Source of the DNA: Kaistella solincola
Lineage (GTDB): Bacteria > Bacteroidota > Bacteroidia > Flavobacteriales > Weeksellaceae
Length of the DNA: 64,000 nt
Reading direction: 5' to 3'
Assembly: GCF_000812875.1 (NCBI RefSeq)
Contig: NZ_JSYK01000003.1
Location: 248,001-312,000, forward strand
The position numbers and the translations under genes are program-made. How positions within the stretch are numbered: the stretch's first letter is position 1; every line of letters starts with the position of its first letter. The notes below the pieces were generated by a model that searched no databases, was not told the origin of the DNA, and saw nothing but the letters and a program-made list of their open reading frames with translations. Below, piece by piece: positions 9,004-18,303 of the stretch.

Positions 9004-9023
9004 AAAAAATCAAAAAAATACCC

Positions 9024-9053
9024 AAAAAGCCACGAATTTTTTCGTGGCTTTTT
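9024..9053 (+). terminator. rho-independent terminator after the aldehyde dehydrogenase
   Basis: Stem AAAAAGCCACGAA / TTCGTGGCTTTTT. Confidence 0.92.
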
Positions 9054-9067
9054 CATGCTAAAAAATC

Positions 9068-9075
9068 TATTTTTG
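9068..9075 (+). promoter_or_regulatory. -7 box abutting the GH25 start (probable leaderless promoter)
   Basis: TATTTTTG ends 6 nt before the ATG at 9082. An in-frame ATG at 9055 would lie upstream of the box and next to the terminator and is therefore unlikely to be used. Confidence 0.6.
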
Positions 9076-9081
9076 CAAACC

Positions 9082-9945
9082 ATGACCGAACGAAAACTGA
9101 ACAAAAAAATTACCCGCAAAATTCATAAAAAGCGCAAAAGACATTTTCTGTTGCGTCGCGAAATCCTGCTTTTGTGTCTGGTTTTGGCGCTGTTTGGCAC
9201 CGGTTTTTATTTAAAGGAAAAAATTTCTTTTTACTACGCTTTACATTTCAATAAATTTGAACATAAAAAGCTTTCCAATTCTAAAGAGGAAGAAGCGCGC
9301 ATCAACCGGATTATCGGGGACAATACTGATAAAACCTTCGGTATTGATGTTTCTCATTATCAAAGAAAAGAAGACATCGCGTGGGACAGTTTAAGCATCG
9401 GAAACCGCGCCATTCCGCTGGAATTTGTGGTTTTACGCGCCACCATGGGAAATCGTTCAGCAGATAAACATTTCGATGAGTTCTGGACTTTAGCTAAAAA
9501 GCACAATCTGGTTCGTGGCGCGTATCATTTTTACCGCGCGGATGAAGATCCGGTTTTGCAGGCGAATAATTTCCTCGAAAACGTAAAGTTGGAATCCGGT
9601 GATTTGCCGCCGATTTTGGATATTGAAAAAATTCCGCGTCGGAAATCCACCAAAAAACTCATCGAAGATTTAAAAATCTGGTGCCGGATTGTAGAAGAAG
9701 CCTACGGTGAAAAACCGATAATTTACACGTATTATCATTATCACAAAGATTTTCTAAAGGGTGAATTTGACGATTATCCGCTTTGGCTCGCAAACTACAA
9801 TGATGTTCCCCGACCGTCGCCGGACGCCGAGTGGCGTATCTGGCAGTTTACCGAAAACGGAATTGTGTACGGCATCAATACCAAAGTTGACCTGAATGTT
9901 TATAACGGAAGTTTGTGGTCGCTGAAAAGGCTGACTTTAGACTAA
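9082..9945 (+). CDS. membrane-anchored glycoside hydrolase family 25 (lysozyme)
   Basis: N-acetylmuramidase fold that cuts the glycan strands of peptidoglycan. From the ATG at 9082 the product has 287 residues. A strongly basic start (K/R-rich, about 25 residues) precedes one membrane helix (about 30-50, REILLLCLVLALFGTGF), so the catalytic domain should face the periplasm. The GH25 barrel follows: F-G-I-D-V-S-H-Y-Q, F-V-V-L-R-A-T-M-G, RGAYHFYR, the catalytic Asp-x-Glu in PPILDIEK, P-I-I-Y-T-Y-Y, PLWLANYN and a closing W-R-I-W-Q-F-T-E motif ending in V-D-L-N-V-Y-N-G. It probably acts in wall remodelling; no phage genes are nearby. Confidence 0.92.
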   Translation: MTERKLNKKITRKIHKKRKRHFLLRREILLLCLVLALFGTGFYLKEKISFYYALHFNKFEHKKLSNSKEEEARINRIIGDNTDKTFGIDVSHYQRKEDIAWDSLSIGNRAIPLEFVVLRATMGNRSADKHFDEFWTLAKKHNLVRGAYHFYRADEDPVLQANNFLENVKLESGDLPPILDIEKIPRRKSTKKLIEDLKIWCRIVEEAYGEKPIIYTYYHYHKDFLKGEFDDYPLWLANYNDVPRPSPDAEWRIWQFTENGIVYGINTKVDLNVYNGSLWSLKRLTLD

Positions 9946-9978
9946 TAAAAAAAGATGCTTTTTACGGCATCTTTTTTA
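9946..9978. terminator. bidirectional terminator
   Basis: AAAAAAGATGC / GCATCTTTTTT stem between the convergent GH25 and thioredoxin-like genes, with A and T tracts on both sides. Confidence 0.88.
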
Positions 9979-9996
9979 ATTTTATTTCAAGTGAAA

Positions 9997-11172
9997 TTAT
10001 TTTGTTTTATCAAGCAAAGCTTGCGTGTCTGCAAAATCATCACCACTTTTTTTCGCTAATTCGATGGCTTTGGTTGCCCAAGTTTTCGCGTTTTCCTTTT
10101 GTTCCAATTTGAAATAAAGGTTTGCCAAAGTGTCGGTATTCGCGTAACCTTCTTTCATTTTTACCGACTGTTTTGCCCAATTTAATGCTTTTTCTAAAGC
10201 TGCTTTATCTGTGGCGTTTTCGAAGAAATTCCAGGCGATAGAATTCAGTTCGTCTGATGTAAAAGCAGGCGAAGTTCCGTCGCTGTAATATTCCAGCGCA
10301 AGTTTCTGGTAAGTTGCTTTATCCTTTTGAAGCGAAGCCACTCTCATTCTGGTTTTCAGCAAAAGTGGTCGCAAAGCTTCTTCCGACATGGATTTTCGGG
10401 CTTCCGCAACATATTTTTTCTCATCGAAAGTTTTGGTCGCTTTATCATACGAATTATTAAAAAGTGCACTTTGCGCGAGGCTTTGAAGCAACTGCGTATA
10501 TCTTTCTTCGGGCATCATTTTCAAAAGCTCAGCTTTTCGGGAAATAAACTGCGGAAAAAGAGGAGAATTTGAATCCGGAGTTAAAGCAAAAAGGTAAGAC
10601 AAATCTTCCTGCGAAAGCTGCTCTTTTTTCTGGTTGTAGTAAGTAACAGCGGCTTTCGTAGCTAAATCAGCGTCAGAAAAAGCGAAAACTTTAATGAAAT
10701 TTAGCAGGAAATCCGGGTTTTTGTCGCCCGCTTCAAATCGTTTCTTCAGCGCGCCCAACTGTTTTGCAGGATCAATGGCATCTTTTCCGACTAAAATAAA
10801 TTCCGGCGCCGGAAAATAAGACGTCACACGGTGAATGAGTTCACCATCGCCATTCAGAAAAAGATAGGTCGGGTATGCACGAACATTGTATTTTTTCGCA
10901 ATATCAATGCCTTCACCTTTTTCCATATCGATTTTGGAATTAATGAAGTTCGCGTTGTAAAATTCGCCCACCGTTGGCTCCGGAAATACGTTTTTCGCCA
11001 TGAGTTTACATGGGCCGCACCAGGTGGTAAAAGCGTCCACAAAAAGCAGTTTGTTTTCTTTTTTTGCGATGGCCAAAAGCTCCGCGAAAGTTTTATTTTC
11101 CTCGAATTTCATTCCCTGACCGAAGGTGATGATGCTAAAAAAAAGCAGTAAAATGAGCGATATTTTTTTCAT
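9997..11172 (-). CDS. secreted thioredoxin-fold protein with helical C-terminal half
   Basis: 391 residues with an N-terminal signal peptide (K-K-I-S-L-I-L-L-L-F-F-S-I-I-T-F-G-Q). Residues about 25-135 are a thioredoxin domain with the redox motif F-V-D-A-F-T-T-WCGPC-K-L-M and the cis-proline region V-R-A-Y-P-T-Y-L-F. The remaining 250 residues are mostly helical, with tetratricopeptide-like spacing near the end (A-L-N-W-A-K-Q-S-V, A-N-L-Y-F-K-L, A-K-T-W-A-T-K-A-I-E-L-A). It is likely a periplasmic thiol-disulfide protein with a partner-binding tail; the partner is unknown. It is transcribed alone from a TAnnTTTG box. Confidence 0.88.
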   Translation of the reverse strand: MKKISLILLLFFSIITFGQGMKFEENKTFAELLAIAKKENKLLFVDAFTTWCGPCKLMAKNVFPEPTVGEFYNANFINSKIDMEKGEGIDIAKKYNVRAYPTYLFLNGDGELIHRVTSYFPAPEFILVGKDAIDPAKQLGALKKRFEAGDKNPDFLLNFIKVFAFSDADLATKAAVTYYNQKKEQLSQEDLSYLFALTPDSNSPLFPQFISRKAELLKMMPEERYTQLLQSLAQSALFNNSYDKATKTFDEKKYVAEARKSMSEEALRPLLLKTRMRVASLQKDKATYQKLALEYYSDGTSPAFTSDELNSIAWNFFENATDKAALEKALNWAKQSVKMKEGYANTDTLANLYFKLEQKENAKTWATKAIELAKKSGDDFADTQALLDKTK

Positions 11173-11194
11173 TTTTTAAAATAATTTTGTGTGT

Positions 11195-11202
11195 CAAATT
11201 TA
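11195..11202 (-). promoter_or_regulatory. -7 box of the thioredoxin-like gene
   Basis: Minus-strand TAAATTTG, 22 nt before the ATG. Confidence 0.5.
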
Positions 11203-11260
11203 AACAAATTCGTGGATATAGCTGTCTATCATCCTTTTCATTAAATTCAATAGCGCGCGA

Positions 11261-11288
11261 AAAAAACCGCTTCTTTTGAAGCGGCTTG
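11261..11288 (-). terminator. terminator of the four-helix-bundle gene
   Basis: On the minus strand GCCGCTTC / GAAGCGGT forms a stem with an AAAA loop, followed by a T tract. Confidence 0.85.
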
Positions 11289-11310
11289 TAAAACATAAAA
11301 AATTGCCATT

Positions 11311-11754
11311 TTACGAGGCAAAATCTTCCATTGTACGCAGTGCAACCAATGCGCGGTCCACCGAATCTTTCTGTTTACGTACCATTTCGCGCACGTCCTG
11401 TGGCAAATTGGTATCGTTCAAAACTTCACCGTATTCTTCTGAAAATGTTTCTTCACCACGGATGCATTCTTCATAAATCGCTTGGTCGCCGGTGGCAAAA
11501 GCACTTCTAATCGCAATCCACGTTCGGTGAAGATCACCAGCTAAACTTGTTCCTTTGTCCGGCTCGCCGCCGTATTTTGCAATTAATTCTTTGATTTTGT
11601 GCCCGAAATCGTATCTGTTTTTGGCCTGGCTTTCAAAATAAGATTTCAAAGCGCGGTGCTCAATTTTTTCTGCGGCTTCTTTGTAACCTTTTTCTGCGTC
11701 GTAATTTTTGGTTAATAAATCGTTCAGCTCGCTGACTACTTTGTCGTTTTCCAT
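11311..11754 (-). CDS. PA2169-type four-helix-bundle protein (DUF2383)
   Basis: 147-residue all-helical protein with a ferritin-like periodicity: D-L-L-T-K-N-Y-D-A-E-K-G-Y at the N-terminus, then R-A-L-K-S-Y-F, A-K-N-R-Y-D-F-G-H-K-I and G-x-x-H-R-T-W-I-A-I-R at mid-protein, and E-C-I-R-G-E-E before the last helices. This series is the mark of the PA2169/DUF2383 family. The function is not established; the family often turns up with stress and sporulation-like genes. No signal peptide. It is monocistronic here. Confidence 0.88.
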   Translation of the reverse strand: MENDKVVSELNDLLTKNYDAEKGYKEAAEKIEHRALKSYFESQAKNRYDFGHKIKELIAKYGGEPDKGTSLAGDLHRTWIAIRSAFATGDQAIYEECIRGEETFSEEYGEVLNDTNLPQDVREMVRKQKDSVDRALVALRTMEDFAS

Positions 11755-11888
11755 TTTAAATTTTTTTGATGTTAATGGTGTTTCAGCATCACAAAATATT
11801 CCATTTCATTGATAATCAACAGAATTAACACAGTTTAACGCTCGGGTTTTTAGTTTTAAATTTAAGCTGCTGTTTCATAATTTTCGAA

Positions 11889-11916
11889 TTTTTTGCCCAA
11901 ACAGCACGGAATTTTT
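11889..11916. repeat. family 1 repeat, divergent copy
   Basis: Core GCCCAAACAGCACGG between T-rich arms, in the gap between the divergent DUF2383 and ABC-F genes. Confidence 0.45.
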
Positions 11917-11943
11917 CTGCGCCGTTCTCTCGCCAAAATTCAG

Positions 11944-11951
11944 TACTTTTG
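11944..11951 (+). promoter_or_regulatory. -7 box of the ABC-F gene
   Basis: TACTTTTG, 31 nt before the ATG at 11983. An upstream in-frame ATG at 11893 precedes the box and is therefore not the start. Confidence 0.55.
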
Positions 11952-11982
11952 CACCTTTCAAAAACCCTTCTTTTCTTTTATA

Positions 11983-13860
11983 ATGAATTATATTTCAGCA
12001 GAAAACCTCACGAAATCTTTCGGAGTTAAAAAACTTTTCACCGACATTACTTTCCACATCAACGAAGGTGATAAAATCGCAATTGTTGCTAAAAACGGTT
12101 CCGGAAAATCTACTTTGCTCAAAATTTTGATGGGCAAAGAAATCGCGGATTCTGGTACAGTTGTCATCAACAAAGATATTCAGGTGGTTTTATTCGATCA
12201 GGAAATTGATTTTGAAGGCGAGCTGAATGTGGAAGAATTTATGATGACTTTGGATTCCGCACCGATTATGGCGCTGAAAAATTACCATCATGCCTTGGTT
12301 TCGGAAGATCCGGATGATATGGACAAAGCGCTGAATGAAATGGAAATTCACGAAGCCTGGGATCTTGAAAATGAAATGAGCCAGATTTTGTACCAACTGA
12401 AAATCACCGATTTGACCTCGAAAATGAAAACGCTTTCCGGTGGGCAGATCAAGCGCGTTGCGCTGGCAAAACTTCTCGTGGAAACTCGCGCGCAGCACCG
12501 CCACACTTTGCTGATTATGGACGAACCAACCAATCACCTGGACGTAGATATGGTGGAATGGCTGGAAAATTATCTTTCAAAAGCCATGGTGACTTTGCTT
12601 CTCGTAACTCACGACCGCTATTTTTTGGATGCTGTTTGCGACAAAATTTGGGAAATGGAAGATTACAATCTTTACGTTCACAACGGCAGCTACGGCACTT
12701 ATCTGGAAAACAAAATCATCCGCGAGGAAAACCTGAATTCTACTATCGATAAAGCACAAAACCTTTATAGAAAGGAGTTGGAATGGATGCGCCGCCAGCC
12801 AAAAGCGCGTACCACGAAATCGAAATCGCGCCAGGACGATTTTTACGAAACCGAAAAAATTGCCAAAACAGATACCAGAAAAGAAAAACTTGAATTGGAT
12901 TTTGAAATGAAACGGCTGGGCCAGAAAATTTTGGAACTACACCATATTTCAAAAAGTTTCGGTGATAAAGTGTTGCTGAAAGATTTTTCTTACCAGTTTC
13001 AGCGCGGTGAAAAAGTAGGGATTGTAGGTAAAAACGGTGCCGGGAAATCCACACTTTTAAATATTATCCAAGGGTTAGAGCCGTATGATTCGGGTTCCAT
13101 CGAAACCGGTGAAACTATAAAATTTGGGTATTTTTCGCAGAAAGGTTTGCAATATAAAGAAGAGCAGCGCGTTATCGATTTCATTAAAGATATTTCGGAG
13201 AATTTTCCGCTTGCCAATGGCAGAACCATTTCTGCCTCGCAGTTTTTGCGCCTCTTCCTGTTTGATGACCAAACGCAGTATTCGCCGATTTCCAAACTTT
13301 CCGGTGGTGAAAAACGACGTTTGCATTTGATGTACGTTTTATACCAAAATCCGAATTTTTTAATTTTCGATGAACCGACGAATGATCTGGATTTACCAAC
13401 ATTGACGGTTTTAGAAAATTTCCTGTTGCAGTTTCAAGGCAGTTTAATTATCGTTTCCCACGACCGATATTTTATGGACCGAATTGTGGATCACGTTTTA
13501 GCTTTCGAAGGCGATGGAATCATCAAAGATTTTGTCGGCAACTTCTCGGAATATCGCGAAAAAAAGGCTTTAGAGCAGTCAAAAAAAGTTTCAGCTCCGG
13601 CACCGGAAGCTCCGAAAAAAGTTGAAGCCGTAAAACCGGTTCAAACTTCTGCTATTAAAAAACTTTCGTTTAAAGAACAGCAGGAGCTGAAAGAAATTGA
13701 AAAAGAAATGCCAAAATTGGAGAAAAACCGCGCGGAAATTTTGGAAAATCTGAACAACGAAACCGATTACGAAAAGATTGCGGTTTATTCCAAAGATTTA
13801 GAAACGATTGCTGAAAAACTTCAGGATTTAGAAATGCGTTGGTTAGAACTTCAGGACTAA
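11983..13860 (+). CDS. ABC-F family ATPase (Uup type)
   Basis: Cytoplasmic ATPase with two ABC domains and no membrane segment, the class that acts on ribosomes or on DNA intermediates. 625 residues. Domain 1 (about 1-250): Walker A AKNGSGKSTLL, signature L-S-G-G-Q-I-K-R, Walker B L-L-I-M-D-E-P-T-N-H-L-D. A linker rich in R/K (about 255-300) follows, where ABC-F proteins carry the tRNA-interaction motif. Domain 2 (about 310-530): GKNGAGKSTLL, L-S-G-G-E-K-R-R, F-L-I-F-D-E-P-T-N-D-L-D. The last 60 or so residues form a charged coiled coil like the Uup C-terminal DNA-binding domain. An amino-acid permease follows after 15 nt and is probably co-transcribed. Confidence 0.92.
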   Translation: MNYISAENLTKSFGVKKLFTDITFHINEGDKIAIVAKNGSGKSTLLKILMGKEIADSGTVVINKDIQVVLFDQEIDFEGELNVEEFMMTLDSAPIMALKNYHHALVSEDPDDMDKALNEMEIHEAWDLENEMSQILYQLKITDLTSKMKTLSGGQIKRVALAKLLVETRAQHRHTLLIMDEPTNHLDVDMVEWLENYLSKAMVTLLLVTHDRYFLDAVCDKIWEMEDYNLYVHNGSYGTYLENKIIREENLNSTIDKAQNLYRKELEWMRRQPKARTTKSKSRQDDFYETEKIAKTDTRKEKLELDFEMKRLGQKILELHHISKSFGDKVLLKDFSYQFQRGEKVGIVGKNGAGKSTLLNIIQGLEPYDSGSIETGETIKFGYFSQKGLQYKEEQRVIDFIKDISENFPLANGRTISASQFLRLFLFDDQTQYSPISKLSGGEKRRLHLMYVLYQNPNFLIFDEPTNDLDLPTLTVLENFLLQFQGSLIIVSHDRYFMDRIVDHVLAFEGDGIIKDFVGNFSEYREKKALEQSKKVSAPAPEAPKKVEAVKPVQTSAIKKLSFKEQQELKEIEKEMPKLEKNRAEILENLNNETDYEKIAVYSKDLETIAEKLQDLEMRWLELQD

Positions 13861-13875
13861 AATTTCCATCAAATT

Positions 13876-15252
13876 ATGCGCGACAACCAAAAACTGGAAG
13901 CCAAATACGGTTTATTTACCGCCATTTCTATGGTGATCGGACAGGTTATTGGATCCGGAATTTTCTTTAAAGTTGATGATGTGCTTTCCGCAACCCAGGG
14001 CAATGTTTTAGCCGGATTTCTAGGCTTTATCATTGTCGGCATCAGCGTGGTTTTCGCCGGAATTTCTATGGCGAATTATGCCGAAATTTTGCCAAAAGAA
14101 GGCGGAATTTTAAGCTATGTCACCTATCGCTTTGGCAACACTGCGGCCTATTTTGTCGGTTGGATGTATATGAGTTTGTTTTATCCCGCGCTGACCGCGG
14201 TTCTGTTCACGGTTTCCGGGATTTATATTGCGCATTTGCTGGCAGATTTTCTGAATTTTTCACCGACTCCTTTGCATTTCGCGCTGATTGGTTTCGTAAA
14301 TTTGGTCATCTTTTTCTGCGTAAATATTTTTCGGCCTAAAAGCAGCGGAATTTTTCAGCAAATGACAACAGTGCTGAAGGTTTTACCGTTAATTTTCATA
14401 GCGTCGCTCGGTATTTTAAGCTTGGTAAAAGGCGATGTAAGCCAGGTAAACACATTTACGCAAATCGGGAACGGTGTGCAGAATCAATCATTTTTGCTCT
14501 TGGTGGCGGCGAGTTTTATCCCGATTTCATTTGCTTTCGACGGCTGGTATATCGCCACGCAGATTTCGGGTGAAATTAAAAATTCAAGCAAAAACCTTCC
14601 GAAAGCTTTAATAATAGGAACCATTTCGGTAATGGTGATTTATATATCTTATTATCTCGGAATTGTTTTCAGGATGAGCGGCGAAGAAATTATCGCGCTC
14701 AAAGACACTTATATCACCGAATTTGCAAGGAAAATTGCTTCAAATTCCGGAGCTTTGATTATGCAGCTTTTCATTATTATTTCGGTTTTGGGAACTTCAA
14801 ACGGTTTGCTTCTCGCGACAATTCGCGTTCCTTATCAGTTTTCGAATTTAAAGAAATCCAAAAAATTCCTGAATTTGACTAAAATTGATGAAAAAACAAA
14901 AATGCCGGTGAACAGTGCAATTTTTGGAACTTTAATTATTCTTCTATACATCGTTATCTATTATATTACAAATACGGTTTCGTTTTTTACCGCGAAGAAT
15001 TTTGACATTTCCGCAATACCCATCATTTTTATTTACCTGGTCAACGGTGCTTTGTTTATTGGTTTGTTCCAACTTTTCAACCGGAAACTTTTTTCGCGTA
15101 ATTCATTAATGAAAAAAATAATGGCCGTAATCGCGGTCTTCGGAATTGCCATTGTTTTGTTCGGAACCGCGAGTGCGCCGAACGGAATTACATATTTCAT
15201 CATCAACATTTCCTTCCTGCTTTTTGGCTTTATTTTCCTGAAAAAAAACTGA
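13876..15252 (+). CDS. APC family amino-acid permease
   Basis: 458-residue inner-membrane transporter with about 12 hydrophobic helices. The N-terminal motif I-S-M-V-I-G-Q-V-I-G-S-G-I-F-F-K, with the unwound G-x-G segment of the LeuT fold that binds the substrate amino group, identifies the amino acid-polyamine-cation superfamily. F-A-F-D-G-W-Y-I-A-T in the sixth helix region resembles the L-type amino-acid transporter branch. Substrate is not determined. It follows the ABC-F gene by 15 nt. Confidence 0.9.
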   Translation: MRDNQKLEAKYGLFTAISMVIGQVIGSGIFFKVDDVLSATQGNVLAGFLGFIIVGISVVFAGISMANYAEILPKEGGILSYVTYRFGNTAAYFVGWMYMSLFYPALTAVLFTVSGIYIAHLLADFLNFSPTPLHFALIGFVNLVIFFCVNIFRPKSSGIFQQMTTVLKVLPLIFIASLGILSLVKGDVSQVNTFTQIGNGVQNQSFLLLVAASFIPISFAFDGWYIATQISGEIKNSSKNLPKALIIGTISVMVIYISYYLGIVFRMSGEEIIALKDTYITEFARKIASNSGALIMQLFIIISVLGTSNGLLLATIRVPYQFSNLKKSKKFLNLTKIDEKTKMPVNSAIFGTLIILLYIVIYYITNTVSFFTAKNFDISAIPIIFIYLVNGALFIGLFQLFNRKLFSRNSLMKKIMAVIAVFGIAIVLFGTASAPNGITYFIINISFLLFGFIFLKKN

Positions 15253-15333
15253 TAAATATCAGCTAAAAATAAAACCAGCTTCATTTTCAGGAATTTAAAC
15301 AAATTTCTTTATTTAGAATAATTCAAAATAGAC

Positions 15334-15364
15334 TTGTGTAAGTAAGCGGATTCTTTTACTTTTG
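15334..15364 (+). promoter_or_regulatory. promoter of the siderophore receptor gene
   Basis: TTG at 15334-15336, 20 nt spacer, TACTTTTG at 15357-15364: both parts of the Bacteroidota promoter (-33 TTG, -7 TAnnTTTG) at the expected distance. Leader of about 36 nt. No obvious Fur box was recognised. Confidence 0.7.
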
Positions 15365-15400
15365 CAGCGTTATTTTAATTCAGTCTAAATAAAAACGTCC

Positions 15401-17614
15401 ATGAAAAAACAGAAAATTTCTCTCGGAATGTTATTGATTGCTGCAACGATGAGTGGGCAGATGAAATATGATTTTGAGAGTGACACGATCAGAATTCAGC
15501 AAATTGAAGATGTAAACCTTCATAAAACCGGAAATCCCAATAAAGCACGCCCACTTTCGTCGAAATCGAATTTGACGATTATGGAAAATCCGCAGCCAGT
15601 GGCGATTGTAACGCATGAAGTAATTGAGCAGCAGCAAGCAAAACAGCTGAGCGACGTTCTGCAAAATGTAAACGGTCTTTATATTACGTCTTCGCGCGGA
15701 AATTCACAGGACAGTTTTGGTGGACGTGGTTTTGTTTTCGGGAACGACAATATTTTTAAAAACGGTTCGCGTGTAAACAGCGGTGTTTTCCCTGAAGTTT
15801 CCGGTTTGGAAAGAGTGGAAGTTTTGAAAGGCGGCAACGCAATGCTTTACGGAAATGTGGGCGCTGGTGGTGTGGTGAATTTAATAACAAAAAAACCAAA
15901 ATTTGATAAAGGTGGAAGTGTAAGTTTCAGCGCAGGAAGCTGGAACAGCTATAAACCAACCGTCGATTTTTACGGTCCGTTAAGCGAAAAAATTGCGTTC
16001 CGTGTGAACGGTTCTTTTGAAACGGCTGAGAGTTTCCGCGATGTGGTAGAATCGGAAAAATATTATTTCAATCCGTCTTTTGTTTTTAATATCGGTGAAA
16101 AGTCGCAGATTTTGGTTGAAGCAGATTATCTGAAAAATGAATTCACGCCGGATTTCGGTGTCGGTTCCATTACCAACAAAGACGGTTCCTACGCGATGAA
16201 TAATTTATTGCCGCGCAACGCTTTTCTTGGTGCAGATTGGCAAAACCAAACGGTAGAACAGGCAACAACCGGAATTACATTTAATCATCAGTTTAATGAT
16301 TTCTGGACTTTAAATGCTGTCGCGTCTTACCAAAACTACACGAAAGATTATTTTTCTTCCGAAAGAATTCAGTGGAGCTATGACAATACTGACCGTTTAA
16401 GCTGGAAAAGACCGATCAATAAAACCTACGCGGAGCAAAACTACACCAGTTTGCAGCTGAATTTAAATGGTGAAGTGAAAACCGGCAATGTAAACCATAA
16501 AATTTTAGTTGGAACCGACGGTGATTACGGCACCAACGATTCTTACACTTTCAAACTTTCGCAATCGCTGTACGGCACTAACGGAAATGCTGATGGCACG
16601 ATTTACCTGGATGATCCGTCGAGCTGGGCGTCGGGAGCAGTTCCGAACTCGGAAAGAAAAGACCGCAACAGAATTCCGACGCAAAGATTTGGAATTTACG
16701 CGCAGGATTTCATTGAACTTTCGGAGAAATTCAAAGTTTTGGCGGGTTTGAGATGGTCTTATGTGGAAAACAAAGATTCTGAAAAGAAAAACTTTGCCAA
16801 CAATTCAGTTACGATTTCCGAAGGAACGGTAGACCGCGCTTTTTCGCCAAAAGCAGGTTTGGTTTATATGCCGAACGACAATCTTTCGCTTTTCGCGACT
16901 TACACCAATTCTTTCAGTCCAAATACCGGCCGCGACATCGATGACAATTCTTTGAAACCTTCGCTCATCGACCAGTATGAACTGGGAATGAAAAAGAATT
17001 TCTGGAATAATGCCGTAGCAATTAACCTCTCGCTTTATCAGATTGAAAATAAAAATTTCTACCAAACTGCTGAATTTAAAGCAGACGGAACGGTGAATTC
17101 CGATTCCAGCATCAAAGATTTTGCAGGAAAAATGCGCAGCCGCGGCGTAGAGCTAGATATTACGGGAAATCCGTACCCGAATCTGTCGTTGATTGGTGGT
17201 TTTTCCTACAACCATTCGGTTTACCTGGATACGCCGGCAGATTTCGGTTATGTTGAAAACCAAAGATTAGTTAGAACTCCTGCGACAACCGCAAATGCTT
17301 CCGTTTTCTATACTTTCAATGAGTATGTGAAAGGACTAAAAATCGGGGCGAGCGCCTATTTTGTAGGTGACAGAATTGCAGGCTGGAACGATACCAAAGA
17401 AACATTGGATGATCGCGGTGGCGCCAGCAGATTGCTGAAAGTTGACGATTATGTGACGGCAGCTTTATCCGTTGGTTACGACTGGAAGAAATTTTCAGTT
17501 TTAGGAAAAATAGGAAACCTTTTCGATACGGTGAATTACAATTACCACGAAAATTATTCGGTGAACCCAATTACTCCACGAAACTTTTACGTGACGTTTA
17601 ACTACAAATTCTAA
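15401..17614 (+). CDS. TonB-dependent siderophore receptor
   Basis: Outer-membrane gated channel that imports a ferric siderophore using TonB energy. 737 residues with signal peptide (to about S-G-Q, residue 20), a plug domain (about 55-165: Q-L-S-D-V-L-Q-N-V-N-G, F-G-G-R-G-F, E-V-L-K-G-G-N-A-M-L-Y-G, G-G-V-V-N-L-I-T-K-K-P) and a 22-strand-type barrel rich in alternating aromatic residues, ending in the required C-terminal Phe (F-N-Y-K-F). The plug resembles the FhuE/FoxA hydroxamate class, but ligand specificity cannot be assigned. The downstream PepSY protein suggests a dedicated uptake pair. Confidence 0.93.
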   Translation: MKKQKISLGMLLIAATMSGQMKYDFESDTIRIQQIEDVNLHKTGNPNKARPLSSKSNLTIMENPQPVAIVTHEVIEQQQAKQLSDVLQNVNGLYITSSRGNSQDSFGGRGFVFGNDNIFKNGSRVNSGVFPEVSGLERVEVLKGGNAMLYGNVGAGGVVNLITKKPKFDKGGSVSFSAGSWNSYKPTVDFYGPLSEKIAFRVNGSFETAESFRDVVESEKYYFNPSFVFNIGEKSQILVEADYLKNEFTPDFGVGSITNKDGSYAMNNLLPRNAFLGADWQNQTVEQATTGITFNHQFNDFWTLNAVASYQNYTKDYFSSERIQWSYDNTDRLSWKRPINKTYAEQNYTSLQLNLNGEVKTGNVNHKILVGTDGDYGTNDSYTFKLSQSLYGTNGNADGTIYLDDPSSWASGAVPNSERKDRNRIPTQRFGIYAQDFIELSEKFKVLAGLRWSYVENKDSEKKNFANNSVTISEGTVDRAFSPKAGLVYMPNDNLSLFATYTNSFSPNTGRDIDDNSLKPSLIDQYELGMKKNFWNNAVAINLSLYQIENKNFYQTAEFKADGTVNSDSSIKDFAGKMRSRGVELDITGNPYPNLSLIGGFSYNHSVYLDTPADFGYVENQRLVRTPATTANASVFYTFNEYVKGLKIGASAYFVGDRIAGWNDTKETLDDRGGASRLLKVDDYVTAALSVGYDWKKFSVLGKIGNLFDTVNYNYHENYSVNPITPRNFYVTFNYKF

Positions 17615-17641
17615 CTTTTCATAAGTTTGCATCCTGAAAAT

Positions 17642-17676
17642 AAAACAGTGGAAAAGCATTTTTCCGCTGTTTTTAA
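17642..17676 (+). terminator. terminator after the receptor gene
   Basis: AAAACAGTGGAAAA / TTTTTCCGCTGTTTT hairpin followed by Ts. It may be partly read through into the PepSY gene 75 nt further on. Confidence 0.8.
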
Positions 17677-17750
17677 ATCAGGGAAGCGAAATTAACGGGT
17701 ATTTGCCCGTTTCTTCCCATTTTTAAAAAAAACAAAAAAAACAGAAAACT

Positions 17751-18269
17751 ATGGCAGCAATTAAGGACACCAAATCATTTATGCGGATTACGCACCGCTA
17801 TTTAGGCTATTTCGCGGCGGGAATTATGGCGGTTTACGCCCTCAGCGGCGTGTTGCTCATTTACCGCGACACCAATTTCCTGAAAAAGGAAAATAAAACC
17901 GAAATCGTGCTGAAACCGAACATGACGGAAAAGGAACTCGCGAAAGAAATCAAAATGCGGAATGTGGAGTTTAAACCGGGCGACGGCGACCTGAAAACCT
18001 TTGAACAGGGAACTTACAACCTGAAAACGGGCGAAGCGAAATACACGAAAATGGAGTTGCCGTATGTGCTGGAAAAATTCAACCAGCTGCATAAATCCAC
18101 GTCTACACACCGCTATGCGACGCTGAACGCGGTTTTCGGTTTTGTGCTGTTTTTCTTTGTGATTTCATCTTTCTGGATGTTTAATTTCAAGTCTAAAGCG
18201 TTTCGTCGTGGAATGATCTACGCAGGAATTGGTTTTGTAGTGGCGGTAATTATGGTGTTTTTTCAGTAA
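17751..18269 (+). CDS. PepSY-domain membrane protein
   Basis: 172 residues with a first helix (about 14-35, R-Y-L-G-Y-F-A-A-G-I-M-A-V-Y-A-L-S-G), a periplasmic PepSY-like segment (about 40-110) and two more helices at the C-terminus. Conserved histidines lie at the membrane edges (RITHRY, F-N-Q-L-H-K, S-T-H-R-Y), as in the heme-binding PepSY_TM reductases that release iron from siderophores. It is about half the length of PiuB/FsqB-type reductases, so it may be a small variant or a subunit. Location behind the siderophore receptor supports a role in iron acquisition. Confidence 0.75.
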   Translation: MAAIKDTKSFMRITHRYLGYFAAGIMAVYALSGVLLIYRDTNFLKKENKTEIVLKPNMTEKELAKEIKMRNVEFKPGDGDLKTFEQGTYNLKTGEAKYTKMELPYVLEKFNQLHKSTSTHRYATLNAVFGFVLFFFVISSFWMFNFKSKAFRRGMIYAGIGFVVAVIMVFFQ

Positions 18270-18303
18270 GGATGGAGTATGAACGTTGAGTGCTTTTGAA
18301 ATT

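Noticed and set aside
13075-13402. Several minus-strand frames inside the ABC-F gene
   Set aside because: They mirror the codon pattern of a strongly conserved ABC domain on the plus strand and have no family features.
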